Shown piece by piece: positions 26,814 to 34,492 of a stretch of 34,492 nucleotides of DNA; the stretch's first letter is position 1, and each line of letters opens with the position of its first letter. The stretch comes from a virus. The notes beneath the pieces are model-generated. The model ran no database searches, was not told where the DNA came from, and saw only the letters and a list, made by a program, of their open reading frames with translations. The position numbers and the translations under genes were made by a program. The stretch is taken from positions 1 to 34,492 of IMG/VR virus record IMGVR_UViG_3300044695_004531. One strand, given 5' to 3'.

Positions 26814-27481
26814 CAGCGTTTCGCCTCTACGCTGACGTAATCGACGTGAACAAAGTCGATGTTGGTATCGGCAGTCTTTTGGATCTGCACATAGGGCTGT
26901 AGCGATCCGGTCGCGGCGCTCATGTCAAAGGTCGTGCCGGCAGCAACGCGAATCCCATCGACGTAGAATTTCACGTTTGACTTTCCGCCGGTGAAGTCAA
27001 TCACGAATCGACGGTAGGTCGTGCTGAGGCTCTGGCCGGTCGCCTTGTCGTCAAGGTCTGTCGTTCCGTCATCGGTTTCAACAACAAGCGAATTGGAACC
27101 GATCAGCCGGAAGCTGGCGTGATTCGCGATGCTGTCAATCGCATCGTTTCGAGCCGATGCCAACCCGAACGCAACCGAAGTTGCTGAGTCCAGGTTAGTG
27201 CTTTCCGGCACAACCTTGACGCGGTAGGAAATCGATTGAAGGTTGTCGATGTCGAAACAAAGCTTATCGCCGAATGACAAGCAAACGTTTTGAATTTCGC
27301 TCGTGTTGTCGAAACCCAAGCGGATCTCGCCAGTCGCCGAAGGCGTGACCACGGCGTAAACCGGCGTCCCGCTGCTGGAGGTGTCCGCGATCGCCCACGG
27401 GCTACCCTGACCCGCAGTCGTGAATGTCTCCCCCCCGACGAAGTCATCTTCCCAAGTCAAAAAGTCCTGAATACCTGCCAT
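26813..27481 (-). CDS. Beta-sandwich protein, candidate capsid decoration
   Basis: The start at 27481 (MAGIQDFLTWEDDF) follows AAGGATC. The 222-aa protein looks like a jelly-roll (LamG/concanavalin-like) domain: FLTWEDDFVGGETF, GSPWAIADTSSSG, YRRFVIDFTGGKSNVKFYVDGIRV and IDFVHVDYVSVEAKR at the end. It comes directly after the capsid gene, where decoration proteins (lambda gpD position) are placed, so it may coat the head and bind glycans. The fold is inferred from motif shape. Confidence 0.65.
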   Translation of the reverse strand: MAGIQDFLTWEDDFVGGETFTTAGQGSPWAIADTSSSGTPVYAVVTPSATGEIRLGFDNTSEIQNVCLSFGDKLCFDIDNLQSISYRVKVVPESTNLDSATSVAFGLASARNDAIDSIANHASFRLIGSNSLVVETDDGTTDLDDKATGQSLSTTYRRFVIDFTGGKSNVKFYVDGIRVAAGTTFDMSAATGSLQPYVQIQKTADTNIDFVHVDYVSVEAKR

Positions 27482-27501
27482 CGTTTTGATCCTTGTTTGA
27501 A

Positions 27502-27540
27502 ATTGAAAAACCAACGGCCGCGGCCACTATTGGCCGCGGC
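27502..27540 (-). terminator. Hairpin terminator after the capsid gene
   Basis: On the minus strand GCCGCGGCC (27540-27532) pairs with GGCCGCGGC (27525-27517) over six bases, with CGTTGG and then five T following. The delayed U-tract suggests partial termination or mRNA protection, which would raise capsid mRNA relative to the tail genes. Confidence 0.6.
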
Positions 27541-27557
27541 TAAAACTCAAACTCGGA

Positions 27558-29732
27558 TCATGCCGAGTTGCGATACAGTCCGCGGTAGTCGATCGCCTTA
27601 GCCCCGAACGTCTGGCGAATCTTGTACTTATAGCAGTCGCGATCGAAGTCCCATTCCTGCTCAAGCACCGGCGACTCTTCGCCCTCAAGGAAGGAGATTT
27701 CGACGGTGTCGATCTGTGCCGGATCGGCTGCCAAGTACCAAATCGTGGCGCTGCTAAGATCAAGGTTGGCGTCGGAGACCAACACAAGGTTTCTTCCGTT
27801 TTGCATATTGTAGATGTTTGCAACCCCAGAAGATCCGGCTACGCTACCGCCAACGTCCGGCCTCGCAAACGACCCCAAAAGCTCCATCGCGGTAGCAGCG
27901 TAGGCTTTAGGGACGATCAGGTAAGCCGGCTCAAGATTCAAAACTGAATCCGACGATAGGCCGGTCTGCTTTGCCATCGCCAAGAATCCGGCGTTGAGAG
28001 TCGTCACCGAAGGCGCACCGGCTCCGCTTGAAACGTTGGCGTGAGTCGCGTTGAACAAAGCGACGTTATCGCTTAGCACGTCGTTAGCGGTCAGCACGCT
28101 ATAAACGACTTTGTTCTGCTTGCGTCGCATTGCGTTACCGTGCATCGCCGGCACTCGGCTGATCGCGTCTAGGTCGTCGTTAACGACCGTTTCCCACGAC
28201 ACCGAAAACATCTCCCCATACTTATCGACGGTGTACGATTCTTTCGAATCGCTCATTCGCTTTTCTGGGTAGGGCTGACGCTCCGGCACGATTTCAGGAT
28301 CTGGCGACTCGCTAAACCGAATCCGGTTGATCTGCTTGAAATCAGAGACGCTTGCACCTTGTCGTGCCCAGATGCTCCAGGTGTAAGGAGCTTCGTCGTA
28401 GGCTGCTAACAGCGTTTTGTTTGCAACGTCGGCTAGCAGGTTTGGAAAAGTCCCGGTCGTGTGGTAGGCGGTTCGCTCGATTCCAAACTTGCGGGAAATT
28501 TCTCGATGACCCATCGCGACTTGTGCGATGTCTTTTGGCGTCATGCGATCCGTGTTGACGCCAAAAGATCGAAGGACGATTTCTGCTGCCCTTGAAATTG
28601 GCATCCGTGCAAACTGATCTGAGCCCTGAGAGACTTGCGGCTTTGCTTTGACACGCGCCGCGCTCCATGCTCGCAACACCAATCCGCCACCGATGGCATC
28701 GGTAACGCGATCTTGTTCAGACCCGACGACGCGGGCCGATTCGGCGGTCTGGCCGACGGGCTGAGTTGCCATGCGTTCAAGAATCCTTTTCCGAGCGTCG
28801 TCAAGCGAAACAAAGCCGTCGCATAATTCATCCGCAAACGCTCGGTCAATGCGGTGAAGTGTGCAAAGGCTGGTGATTTCCCTGCGCCGCGACTGATCAG
28901 CCGCCAACGCTCGTTTAATTTGCTCAGATGCGTTTTGCGCTCGCTTGGTTTCGTCCATTGCGTTCTCCAAAACAACCTCTTCGGGCTCTGGCTCTTCGCT
29001 CATCGCTGGCGATGCCGATTCCATTGGCTCTGGCATCTCGACCGATGCGGCCGGCGTTGCCGATCCCATCCTGCCAACAACCCAAGCAAGAATCTGATTT
29101 GGATCGGTCATGCCCTCCGGCATACCCATCGCGGCCAACTGTGCCAATAGCGTTTCGTCCATTCGTTTAACCTCTTTATTCGCGGCGGTGTAAGATCGCC
29201 GAACCGTGCTTCGCTCGTCCGCTCCGGTAGCCACGAGACTCGCATTTATCGGCGTCCATCGCGTAACGATATTCGCCGGACCGTCAACGACTGTGCCTCT
29301 CGGCGTCGTGTACTTTTGGCCGCGTTCGGTCGTCAAGACTTCTCGCGGGATTGCTGTGATCGAAAAGTCGGTAAGGTGCCCGTCGCGAAGCTTCGCTTCT
29401 GCGGCTTGGCTGTCCGGGTCGCTTGCAAAGTAAGGCACTCCGCCGAACTCATCGCCGTTAATCGAAAGATTTCGAAGGCTGCCGAAAATGTTTCGGACGG
29501 TCGATTCGTCGTGACTGTCGACGATCGGGATCTGCGTCTGGCCGGCCCTCATTTCGATGCCGTCCATCTCCAGCACTTCGGCAACCGTCATGCCGCGGCT
29601 TTCGTCGTATCGCATCACGGGCGACTCTGTGGCCGTAACGACGCGAAGCACTTGCCCTTCGGCTCGAATGACAAGCGATCGCATCACAAGCGAATCGGCC
29701 TTGACCGGCGGCAATTTGCCCTTAGTGCTCAC
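27558..29732 (-). CDS. Prohead protease fused to major capsid protein
   Basis: This 724-aa polyprotein joins two head genes. Residues 1-170 resemble HK97-type prohead proteases: IPIVDSHDE with catalytic His74, RNIFGSLRNLSI, GHLTDFSITAIPREV with Ser124. A 160-residue acidic, Pro/Glu-rich and helical linker (about 185-330) may act as an internal scaffold. From about 340 the capsid domain resembles Mu gpT-like major heads (FGIERTAYHTTGTFPNLLADVANKTLLAAYDEAP, DAISRVPAMHGNAMRRKQNKVVYSVL). The protease probably cuts the linker during maturation. It overlaps the portal gene by 4 bp. Confidence 0.85.
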   Translation of the reverse strand: MSTKGKLPPVKADSLVMRSLVIRAEGQVLRVVTATESPVMRYDESRGMTVAEVLEMDGIEMRAGQTQIPIVDSHDESTVRNIFGSLRNLSINGDEFGGVPYFASDPDSQAAEAKLRDGHLTDFSITAIPREVLTTERGQKYTTPRGTVVDGPANIVTRWTPINASLVATGADERSTVRRSYTAANKEVKRMDETLLAQLAAMGMPEGMTDPNQILAWVVGRMGSATPAASVEMPEPMESASPAMSEEPEPEEVVLENAMDETKRAQNASEQIKRALAADQSRRREITSLCTLHRIDRAFADELCDGFVSLDDARKRILERMATQPVGQTAESARVVGSEQDRVTDAIGGGLVLRAWSAARVKAKPQVSQGSDQFARMPISRAAEIVLRSFGVNTDRMTPKDIAQVAMGHREISRKFGIERTAYHTTGTFPNLLADVANKTLLAAYDEAPYTWSIWARQGASVSDFKQINRIRFSESPDPEIVPERQPYPEKRMSDSKESYTVDKYGEMFSVSWETVVNDDLDAISRVPAMHGNAMRRKQNKVVYSVLTANDVLSDNVALFNATHANVSSGAGAPSVTTLNAGFLAMAKQTGLSSDSVLNLEPAYLIVPKAYAATAMELLGSFARPDVGGSVAGSSGVANIYNMQNGRNLVLVSDANLDLSSATIWYLAADPAQIDTVEISFLEGEESPVLEQEWDFDRDCYKYKIRQTFGAKAIDYRGLYRNSA

Positions 29733-31513
29733 TGGCTTGCCTCCGCTGCCTGCAATGTTTCTTGGCTTACGCTTCCGTCTCTTGCGTCATCGATCAACAG
29801 TTGCACGTTCGCTTCGGATAGCCCTTGAGCTGACAACAAAACCTTCGCCCTTGCTTCGCTAATCGCTCCGCTTGCCATCTCGCTAAGCACGTCGGTAATA
29901 GCCTTGGTCGCGTTCTTAAACGCTAGGCGGCCCATTCCTTGCATCTCGCCAGAGCCGGTTTGCGGCGGCTGTTGGCCTTGCGGGTTCTGATTCGCGTTAA
30001 CCATTGCCAATTGCTGCTCAGCCGGCGTCAACAAACCAAGTTGACGACGCAGCCGATCTTCTTTTGCTCGCTGATAAAAAACGTTTTTCCACGACTTGCC
30101 GCGGGCCCCAAGCTCTGTTTGATAGTCGCTCATGTAAGCATCGATCGACGCCTGAGCGGTTTGCTGTTCAACACTTGGGTCGACCCATTCCCAGTCCGGC
30201 ATTTGCCACTCAACCGGCGCGGCCGTGTTGCGATCGTCAAGCAAATCAACCGCAGTAGGAAATCCGACAACGCCAGCCGATGCCGCTTGTTCACAAAATG
30301 CGTTCCAAATCGGTTGGCAAAGGTGATTTCGCAAGTATTGCTGCCAGCAACGAAACCGTCGTCGGTCTTCAAGCTGGCTCGTTCTGCTGCTGCTGTAATT
30401 CGTCTTCGAATAGTCGCGGGCGACCACTTCATAAGATAGGCCAGTGCCAACCGCGATGCCGCGTAGGATTAATTCAATCCACGGGCCAGCGTTTGCGTTC
30501 GGCCTGCCTGGATTAGCCGACTCGATCGACTCGTTCGGCCCGAGGTGCATGATCATGCCGGGCTGCAAGTAGTCGTATTGATTTCCTGACTTATCCGAGG
30601 TGTCGCCGCCGTCTGGATCGGTTAAAGAGTTGATCGGCGTTTCGGTCTTGATTGCCATCGTGAAACAAGATGCAACCGCCGACGCTTGAAGCTCGTTATC
30701 GACGTAGACGCCCAAATCGCGCAGCCATTGCATCGCGGGTGCAAACCACGATACGCCGCGGCTTTGGCCGATGCGGTCGCGTCGGTACAGATGGATAATC
30801 TCAGTCGCCAAAATGCGTTCTGGCGTTCGCCTCAAAACGTATGGGCTGTTCGGGTGCTCTGGATAAATCCAATAGGCGATTGGCTTGCCGAGGTCATCGA
30901 TTTCGACGCCGCGAATGATGCGGTTCTGATCGCTGTTGCGCGCCAAGTATTGATCTTTGTCCGTCGCCAGTCGATCCGCTTCGATTAGCTCAAGAGCAAG
31001 CGGCACCGGCCTTGTAATGCCGCGAAATTCTTTGCCCGACGTTCGGACGATCTTCACCAGCACTTCGCCGGCTTCGACGATTTCGCGTTGACAAAGTGCC
31101 TGCATCTCTTCGAAGGTGTGCAACCCGTTAACGTCGCACACTTCCGACCAATCTTGCCAAGCCTTGTCGCGGATCTCGTTAACGTTTTCAACGTCTTCAC
31201 CGATCGGCGTTTCAAGCGTGCTTTGTGCCTTTATGCCGCAACCGACTACACTCGAGACGATCGTATCGACCACGCCCCAAGCGTAGGCGTTATCGCGTAC
31301 CAGCGCTCTTGCCCATGCCCTCAAAGAGTCGGCACCCTGCGGGCCAAGTAGCTCTTGGTCAGCCGATTGATTTTTTGGCCGCTTGTTGGAGTTGAGGCGG
31401 TTGTTTTCGCCGCCTTGATATGACCGCTCAAATAGCTTTCGAGCGTGTGCGCGACGCAGCGCCCATCGCGGGGCGATAACAGAAATGGCACGATCAAGAG
31501 TTCGCCCGATCAT
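29729..31513 (-). CDS. Portal protein, lambda type
   Basis: This 594-aa portal forms the ring through which DNA enters the capsid. It shows the lambda-family pattern: RAWARALVRDNAYAWGVVDTIVSSVVGCGI near residue 70, then VLVKIVRT, ALELIEADRLAT, RIIRGVEIDDLGKPIAYWIYPEHP, HLYRRDRIGQSRGVSWFAPAMQWLRDL and SYEVVARDYSKTNYSSSRTSQLEDRRRF. A Gln/Gly-rich C-terminal tail (NPQGQQPPQTGSGE) is present. Order and 4-bp overlaps with the gpW-like and protease-capsid genes support it. Confidence 0.93.
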   Translation of the reverse strand: MIGRTLDRAISVIAPRWALRRAHARKLFERSYQGGENNRLNSNKRPKNQSADQELLGPQGADSLRAWARALVRDNAYAWGVVDTIVSSVVGCGIKAQSTLETPIGEDVENVNEIRDKAWQDWSEVCDVNGLHTFEEMQALCQREIVEAGEVLVKIVRTSGKEFRGITRPVPLALELIEADRLATDKDQYLARNSDQNRIIRGVEIDDLGKPIAYWIYPEHPNSPYVLRRTPERILATEIIHLYRRDRIGQSRGVSWFAPAMQWLRDLGVYVDNELQASAVASCFTMAIKTETPINSLTDPDGGDTSDKSGNQYDYLQPGMIMHLGPNESIESANPGRPNANAGPWIELILRGIAVGTGLSYEVVARDYSKTNYSSSRTSQLEDRRRFRCWQQYLRNHLCQPIWNAFCEQAASAGVVGFPTAVDLLDDRNTAAPVEWQMPDWEWVDPSVEQQTAQASIDAYMSDYQTELGARGKSWKNVFYQRAKEDRLRRQLGLLTPAEQQLAMVNANQNPQGQQPPQTGSGEMQGMGRLAFKNATKAITDVLSEMASGAISEARAKVLLSAQGLSEANVQLLIDDARDGSVSQETLQAAEASQ

Positions 31514-31722
31514 CGGCTTACCCTCGACATTCGGCCAAGCCGGATCGCGGTGCCGTTTTCTCTGGCAAGCTGGCGGGTGAGCATGTCCCGCTGCGCCATT
31601 AGCTCGCCTAAATCAAGCTTAGAGACCGACCGATTACCGATTGAATATGACGACGCCCCGCCCGTTAGCAAGGCGCTGATCGCTGCTTCGATTTGGTTCA
31701 ATAATGTGGCGGTCTGCGACAT
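31510..31722 (-). CDS. gpW-like head-tail joining protein
   Basis: This 70-aa protein matches the size and pattern of gpW, which binds below the portal and lets the tail attach. It has helix LLNQIEAAISALLTGG, strand SYSIGNRSVSKLD, helix LGELMAQRDMLTRQLARENG and a basic tail. It lies between the terminase and portal genes, exactly as in lambda. It starts inside the upstream zinc-motif gene. Confidence 0.8.
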   Translation of the reverse strand: MSQTATLLNQIEAAISALLTGGASSYSIGNRSVSKLDLGELMAQRDMLTRQLARENGTAIRLGRMSRVSR

Positions 31723-32011
31723 GACTTAACGGTAAGCCATTCGCGTTCGCTTGCAATGGAATTTCTGGCCTAGTTACTACGCTCGTAGTAACGTTGTCAC
31801 CCATGAAGCTTTGAGCCTGCGCCCAGGTCGCTCCGCAGTATTTGCATTTGCAATACCTGACGCTGCCCTTCGTCGCATAGACTACGCTGTAAGACTCGCC
31901 TTTCGGCCTAATCGCCGCACAACTACTGCACGGACGCGGGTTGAACCGCTTCGGCTCTGGTGGTGCCGACTGTGCCCCTTGCTCTTGCTTGGCTTGTTTT
32001 CGCTTGCTCAT
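31634..32011 (-). CDS. Small zinc-knuckle protein of the head module
   Basis: The start at 32011 (MSKRKQAKQEQ) has AGGAGT upstream and comes just after the terminase stop. The 125-aa product is very basic at the N-terminus, then has PCSSC and YCKCKYCGATW, which together form a CxxC...CxCxxC zinc site. The C-terminal 60 residues look disordered and overlap the gpW-like gene by 89 bp. It may bind DNA or terminase. Function is unknown. Confidence 0.65.
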   Translation of the reverse strand: MSKRKQAKQEQGAQSAPPEPKRFNPRPCSSCAAIRPKGESYSVVYATKGSVRYCKCKYCGATWAQAQSFMGDNVTTSVVTRPEIPLQANANGLPLSHVADRHIIEPNRSSDQRLANGRGVVIFNR

Positions 32012-32024
32012 TGGCTCGATACTC

Positions 32025-34223
32025 CTAGTAACGCCTCTGCGGTATCCATCCACCGGGACGGGTTCTAAATCTTCCGTGCGGTTTCGTCCTGTTTGTGATC
32101 GGCTTCGGTGCGTCTGCGTTGATTTGCCTTGCCGATACCTGCGACTCGCTTTCGCCGATTAACTTCACCTTGCAAACTTCAGTCGCTGCCGATGCCATGC
32201 AAAGAGCATCAAAAAAGTGGTTGTTAGCGTTGACGCAACTCCAAAACGTTTTTGATCCGCGGCCCTCCTTGAACTCGCTAACAAGCTCTTCGGCCGCGAT
32301 GTGTTGAGCAAAGGTCAAGTGCTTTTTGTTGCCGTCTGGATGAAACAACGAAAGTGACCCGCGACGTAGCATGTTATTTTCGTCGAACGTCGGAGTCAAA
32401 AATCGTTCGTGCACCCATTGCTTCCAGTAGTCTACGTCCAATTCGTATAGCCAAACTTTTGACGGTGGCAAAAATTGAGCGTGTAGCCTTTCGCCTGGAA
32501 TGCAAGTCGGCGATGCTGTGCGGCGTGGCTTGTAGTTGGCGAGCCCCTTTGACGGGTGGAACTTGCCGCCAACTTGACGACAAAATTCATAAGCCGCGTT
32601 TGTGAACGTTCCCGAATCGATCAACGTAAAGTCGATCGGCCTTTGCTCGCCTGACGCATCGACAAGCGGACGCGAAAGCATTTCATCACGCCAACGCAAC
32701 AAAGCCTTGTAAATCATCGGCTCGCTTGCTTCGTTGTCGGTCGTGTTGTCAGTCCCTGTCACCTCGGCAATGCCGTAGTCGATCACGACGCCACCGGCAC
32801 CCTTCCACCATCCGCAAATAACCCAGTGACAAGCATACTTCCCGAGGTCGATCGCGGCCGTAACCGAAACCGCGTTTGCCGGCAGTTGTCTCCGTGCTAG
32901 CCCGCTTATTCTGCTTGATACGATGTCGGCCGAAATGCCGTTGCCAACCGGCCCGGTTTCCGGCGGAGGGTCGTTATCGTATTCGGTCGCCACCGCCTTT
33001 TCGCCGTAGTCTGCGACTTTGTTGTAATAGGCTTGGATCGCCGATAGCTCAAGCAGTTCGCCGTCGGCGTGCGGTCTCTGGTCGAAGCTGTAGGGGTTGC
33101 TGATCGCCGCCCCGCGTTCGATGTCGTCTTTGTTGTCTCGCCAGAATCGAAAAGCGTCGCGGGCGTCTGGATCGCTTGACGATCGCTCTTGCCTCATTGT
33201 GATGTATTGCTGCACCAAATCCATCCGATCCGGCTTTTGCACCAGCATCCGAAACCGCTCGCCGCGCCAGTTTGGCTTTAGCTTCGGATCGGTGTACTTG
33301 TACGCAATCGACTTGCGGTTTTGAGTTGTGCAAAGCATTAGCCGCGAAACTCGGCGACCTGAGGCTCCAAGCCCCGATATGTCTTGCTCGATGATTTCTT
33401 CGTTTTTACCGATCAGCGTATCGGATGCCGCCGCCTCTCGATCCTCGATGTCGTCGATAATTGCAAGCGACGGCCGCCGGTCGTAGTAGTTTGTCCCGCG
33501 AATCGATCCATCAACACCAACCGAAGCGACGATCTGGCCGCAGCTTGCTGGCTCGATTTCCTGCGGCCACGATGCCGGTAGTTGATCGCGTTTGATTGTC
33601 GGCAGGATGATATGGTCCGAAGCCATCTCGATGCCCGTAGGCTTACCGCCTGCTGTCTGCATCCTAGCCCGTGACGACCAAGCCCCGACCGCTCGGAACG
33701 GTATGCCGATCTCTGGGTAGTCCGCGATGAACATTTCGGATTGCTGCAACCGTTCGCGAATCGTTTTCAATTCGCCTTCTGATTTCTTTTGGTTCTTGCC
33801 GATCACGATAACGAAAGGCGATAAGCGGCGGACCATTAAATAGAGCCCGCCATACATCGCCAGCCGCGTTTTGCCTTCGCCTCTCGCCCCCGCTATCGCT
33901 TTGTCGCCGCCGTAGATTGCGGCCTCGACAATGGCCTGTAGCATCCGCGAACGGTCTGCGGTGAACGGCTGAAAAAAGGTGTCGGGAAAATAGGTTCGCA
34001 ACCAAACTTCGGCTGACTCTTCAGCGGTCAAGCGGCGGTCGATGCTTGCGGGATTAGGAATCTTGAGGTCGCGGGCGGCGGCGCGTTGCTTGGCTTTACG
34101 CTCCGCGTCATTCGCTAGCTCTTGCTGTCGCGTCAATAATTCCGGTTGAGACTGCAAGCCTAGCAAGCTCTCCAACTGGGAGAGACTTAGCGAGCTCAAG
34201 AAGTCTGGCGCGTCTACGTTCAT
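32025..34223 (-). CDS. Terminase large subunit (gpA type)
   Basis: This 732-aa ATPase-nuclease packages DNA. Walker A is AGARGEGKT (111-119), Walker B is SLAIIDDIED (252-261), with a C-motif-like LCTTQN downstream. The RNase H-like nuclease Asp residues are in AAIDLGKYA (D459), TLIDSGTF (D536) and NNHFFDALCMA (D672). The size and motifs fit the gpA/large cos-type group. The start at 34223 overlaps the small-subunit candidate by 116 bp in another frame, with weak GAAGAA upstream. A later start would lose only an N-terminal helical region. Confidence 0.93.
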   Translation of the reverse strand: MNVDAPDFLSSLSLSQLESLLGLQSQPELLTRQQELANDAERKAKQRAAARDLKIPNPASIDRRLTAEESAEVWLRTYFPDTFFQPFTADRSRMLQAIVEAAIYGGDKAIAGARGEGKTRLAMYGGLYLMVRRLSPFVIVIGKNQKKSEGELKTIRERLQQSEMFIADYPEIGIPFRAVGAWSSRARMQTAGGKPTGIEMASDHIILPTIKRDQLPASWPQEIEPASCGQIVASVGVDGSIRGTNYYDRRPSLAIIDDIEDREAAASDTLIGKNEEIIEQDISGLGASGRRVSRLMLCTTQNRKSIAYKYTDPKLKPNWRGERFRMLVQKPDRMDLVQQYITMRQERSSSDPDARDAFRFWRDNKDDIERGAAISNPYSFDQRPHADGELLELSAIQAYYNKVADYGEKAVATEYDNDPPPETGPVGNGISADIVSSRISGLARRQLPANAVSVTAAIDLGKYACHWVICGWWKGAGGVVIDYGIAEVTGTDNTTDNEASEPMIYKALLRWRDEMLSRPLVDASGEQRPIDFTLIDSGTFTNAAYEFCRQVGGKFHPSKGLANYKPRRTASPTCIPGERLHAQFLPPSKVWLYELDVDYWKQWVHERFLTPTFDENNMLRRGSLSLFHPDGNKKHLTFAQHIAAEELVSEFKEGRGSKTFWSCVNANNHFFDALCMASAATEVCKVKLIGESESQVSARQINADAPKPITNRTKPHGRFRTRPGGWIPQRRY

Positions 34224-34422
34224 CGGTTTCGGCTTCTTCGATTTTTTGATTAGCCGCGTCGGCAGCCATCAACGCCTTAGCGGCTGCGATGATGTCGCGC
34301 GGAGGTGCCACCGGATCGCTAACGATGCGGCATAGCCTTTCGATGATTTGCCGGCGTGTCTCCTGAGTGATCGGCCAGCGATTGTTTAGGGCCTGAATTT
34401 CGAGCTTTTGGAAAGCATCCAC
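34108..34422 (-). CDS. Terminase small subunit-like protein
   Basis: This 104-aa helical protein is upstream of the large terminase gene, the usual site of the DNA-recognition subunit. It has a helix ITQETRRQIIERLCRIV, a turn PVAPPRDI, a helix IIAAAKALMAADAANQKIEEAE, and an acidic/basic coil. This resembles small terminases that begin with a helical DNA-binding part, but no full HTH is obvious. The start follows GGGGGAATT. About 70 bases remain upstream, holding an AT-rich TTATTATAAC that may be a -10. Its -35 would fall outside the window. Confidence 0.62.
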   Translation of the reverse strand: MDAFQKLEIQALNNRWPITQETRRQIIERLCRIVSDPVAPPRDIIAAAKALMAADAANQKIEEAETDERRRARLLELAKSLPVGELARLAVSTGIIDATARASE

Positions 34423-34492
34423 CCAATTCCCCCTACCCCAATCGGTTCAATTTTGGACGGACTTAGTTATAATAAAATGAGGGTCTTTTTGC

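Overview
The window is one continuous stretch of a tailed-phage genome (prophage or metagenomic virus). Every gene I can support reads leftward on the minus strand, with 1-4 bp start/stop overlaps (ATGA, GTGA, TAATG) almost throughout. The head genes (gpA-like terminase, lambda-type portal, gpW-like connector), minor tail protein Z-like gene, tail tube gene, frameshifted tail chaperone and short tape measure indicate a small siphovirus with a lambda-type morphogenesis order. I cannot fix the host. Composition and the zinc-ribbon-rich small proteins give a weak impression of a Planctomycetota phage. No integrase, endolysin or DnaB-type helicase was found, so the genome probably continues beyond the window or those functions lie in unrecognised genes.

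Layout from right to left, which is the direction of transcription. 34.4-31.5 kb: terminase subunits, a zinc-knuckle protein and a gpW-like protein. 31.5-27.5 kb: portal, then a prohead protease fused to the major capsid protein, then a terminator. 27.5-17.8 kb: a decoration-like protein, head-tail connectors, tail tube, gpG/gpGT chaperone made by a -1 frameshift, tape measure, four distal tail or adhesin candidates and a zinc-ribbon glycosyltransferase. 17.8-15.4 kb: small proteins, a metallophosphoesterase and a small HExxH protein. 15.4-14.9 kb: a noncoding block with a promoter, two tRNA-like elements and a structured leader. 14.9-11.7 kb: a nuclease, then a dense chain of very small coupled genes that contains a hammerhead ribozyme, several membrane microproteins and a GNAT gene split by a -1 frameshift. 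11.7-2.3 kb: MazG, RecE-like exonuclease, RecT, GIY-YIG protein, SNF2-like helicase, DNA methyltransferase, replication initiator with internal iteron-like repeats, helicase-loader-like protein, a CsrA homologue, a helix-turn-helix protein and RusA. 2.2-0 kb: small proteins including an RHH-like candidate regulator and a possible holin pair.

The least expected signal is in RNA. A near-perfect type I hammerhead ribozyme lies between two small genes. Three separate 5' leaders, before the replication initiator, the helicase and the nuclease, share one unusual architecture: S1, loop, S2, small hairpin, S1', S2', U-tract, start codon. The stem sequences differ but the pairing is kept, so each is at once a pseudoknot candidate and an intrinsic-terminator candidate directly ahead of a start codon. 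Two of these leaders are driven by promoters of matching geometry with a shared GGTTGACAAT element. The third overlaps the acceptor strand of a tRNA-Pro-like element, so the two folds cannot form together. A separate hairpin-plus-operator module (TTGT-N4-ACAA) occurs at three other intergenic promoter positions. Together these suggest a phage that regulates its early and middle genes heavily through RNA structure, consistent with it also carrying a CsrA-type RNA-binding protein.
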